Shown piece by piece: positions 63,536 through 64,000 of a stretch of 64,000 bases of DNA. The position numbers and the translations under genes were made by a program. The notes beneath the pieces were generated by a model. It ran no database searches, was not told the origin of the DNA, and worked only from the letters and a program-made list of their open reading frames with translations. Source of the DNA: Chaetoceros tenuissimus (Eukaryota; Bacillariophyta; Thalassiosirophyceae; Chaetocerotales; Chaetocerotaceae); the NCBI GenBank assembly GCA_021927905.1, contig BLLK01000051.1, forward strand, positions 1,240,001-1,304,000. Reading direction: 5' to 3'. Each line of letters opens with the position of its first letter. Within the stretch, counting starts at the first letter, position 1.

Positions 63536-64000
63536 ATGAAAGTATCGACGGCAATCACAGTTCTTGCATCCTATGCAACATTGTTTGTAGGTGTAAATGC
63601 TTCTTCTAACGAGAAGGTAAGTTCATACAGTGTGGTTTTACTATATGTCGCATCGTTGTAGTTCCAGCCTTCTCAGCCAGCAGCTTTTTACTCCGATCCT
63701 TTACAGCAAACACATAACGCATCTATCAGAGCTACAAGTAGCAAAAGAGATAGATCAACACGTCGTCTTCAAACAGAGGGATGTATTCTACTTCTAAAGA
63801 AGGTATTATACGAAGATCACTCTGAAAAGGAAGAAGTAGAATGCTTCGATGCTACTACAAACCATATCATCTCTTTGTCCGCATATGAAGCTCAACTCAT
63901 TGATAGAATTAAAAGTGGAGAAATTCAAAGTGGAGGTGCTACTCTAAAGCAAGAGGGTGCTTTCTACGATGACGAAAACAGAAGATTAATGCTTATTGAA
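63536..64000 (+). CDS. Secreted protein, 5' part, runs off the right edge
   Basis: Exon 1 63536-63616 (27 codons) and exon 2 from 63662, joined in phase 0 over a 45-nt intron (GTAAGT donor, CGTTGTAG acceptor). Exon 1 is a signal peptide (MKVSTAITVLASYATLFVGVNA). Exon 2 stays open to the window end: a Ser/Gln-rich start, a basic RDRSTRRL site that could be a processing point, then GCILLLKKVLYEDHSEKEEVECFD. The last stretch looks in style like the pro-domain start of secreted metallopeptidases of algae, but too little is present to name it. The intron is unusually short. Confidence 0.65.

Overview
The window looks like 64 kb of nuclear DNA from a diatom, probably a centric, Chaetoceros-like species. 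That assignment is inference. The clues are short GT-AG introns (about 65-190 nt, one of 397 nt), fairly AT-rich DNA, pre-sequences with an ASAFAP-like cleavage site (signal peptide, then aromatic +1 residue) on predicted plastid proteins, secreted proteins with PSxxPS / KAPSSS linkers, and four genes of one 7TM receptor-like family. I see no rRNA, no intact tRNA, no CRISPR and no virus-like element. Many genes are split by introns, so I joined exons by splice sites and reading phase. Several genes were only visible this way: the SmE gene, the left-edge sulfatase, the right-edge secreted protein, a 73-codon gene, and the fusion of a Myb domain to helicase-associated repeats.

Layout. 0-5 kb: 5' part of a sulfatase running off the left edge, a DUF1415 protein, a RING protein, a 2OG-Fe(II) oxygenase, a decayed copy of the DUF1415 3' end, and a Ser/Pro-rich membrane protein. 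5-17 kb: three-exon allantoicase, a Myb/helicase-associated-repeat protein, a BED-like zinc-finger protein, a Cys-rich secreted protein, cytosolic isoleucyl-tRNA synthetase. 17-25 kb: F-box/ankyrin-like protein, a short 7TM protein, a 3.1 kb gene-poor stretch with short repeats, a plastid NAD(P)-binding protein. 25-37 kb: a tiny two-exon gene inside an inverted-repeat-bounded stretch, two paralogous 7TM genes flanking an unrecognised 786-residue protein, then 2.2 kb of gene-poor DNA with a foldback repeat. 37-50 kb: a bestrophin-like protein, two paralogous secreted proteins, a RING-H2/PDZ-like protein with an N-myristoylation signal, a methyltransferase, peroxisomal acyl-CoA oxidase, SmE, TMCO1. 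50-64 kb: thylakoid-lumen type FKBP, a second 2OG oxygenase, a divergent pair of SLOG-SLATT membrane proteins, a fourth 7TM protein, a HAD-like protein and the start of a secreted protein.

Most genes are unrelated housekeeping or signalling genes in a compact order. The most unusual unit is 52.3-59.5 kb: two long paralogs transcribed away from a shared 418-bp region. Each joins a TRPM-type SLOG-like domain (predicted nucleotide-ligand sensor) to two tandem 2TM SLATT/DUF4231 units. In prokaryotes SLOG and SLATT are parts of nucleotide-signal conflict systems, so this may be a eukaryotic sensor-plus-membrane-effector pair. That reading is inference from motif-level similarity seen by eye.
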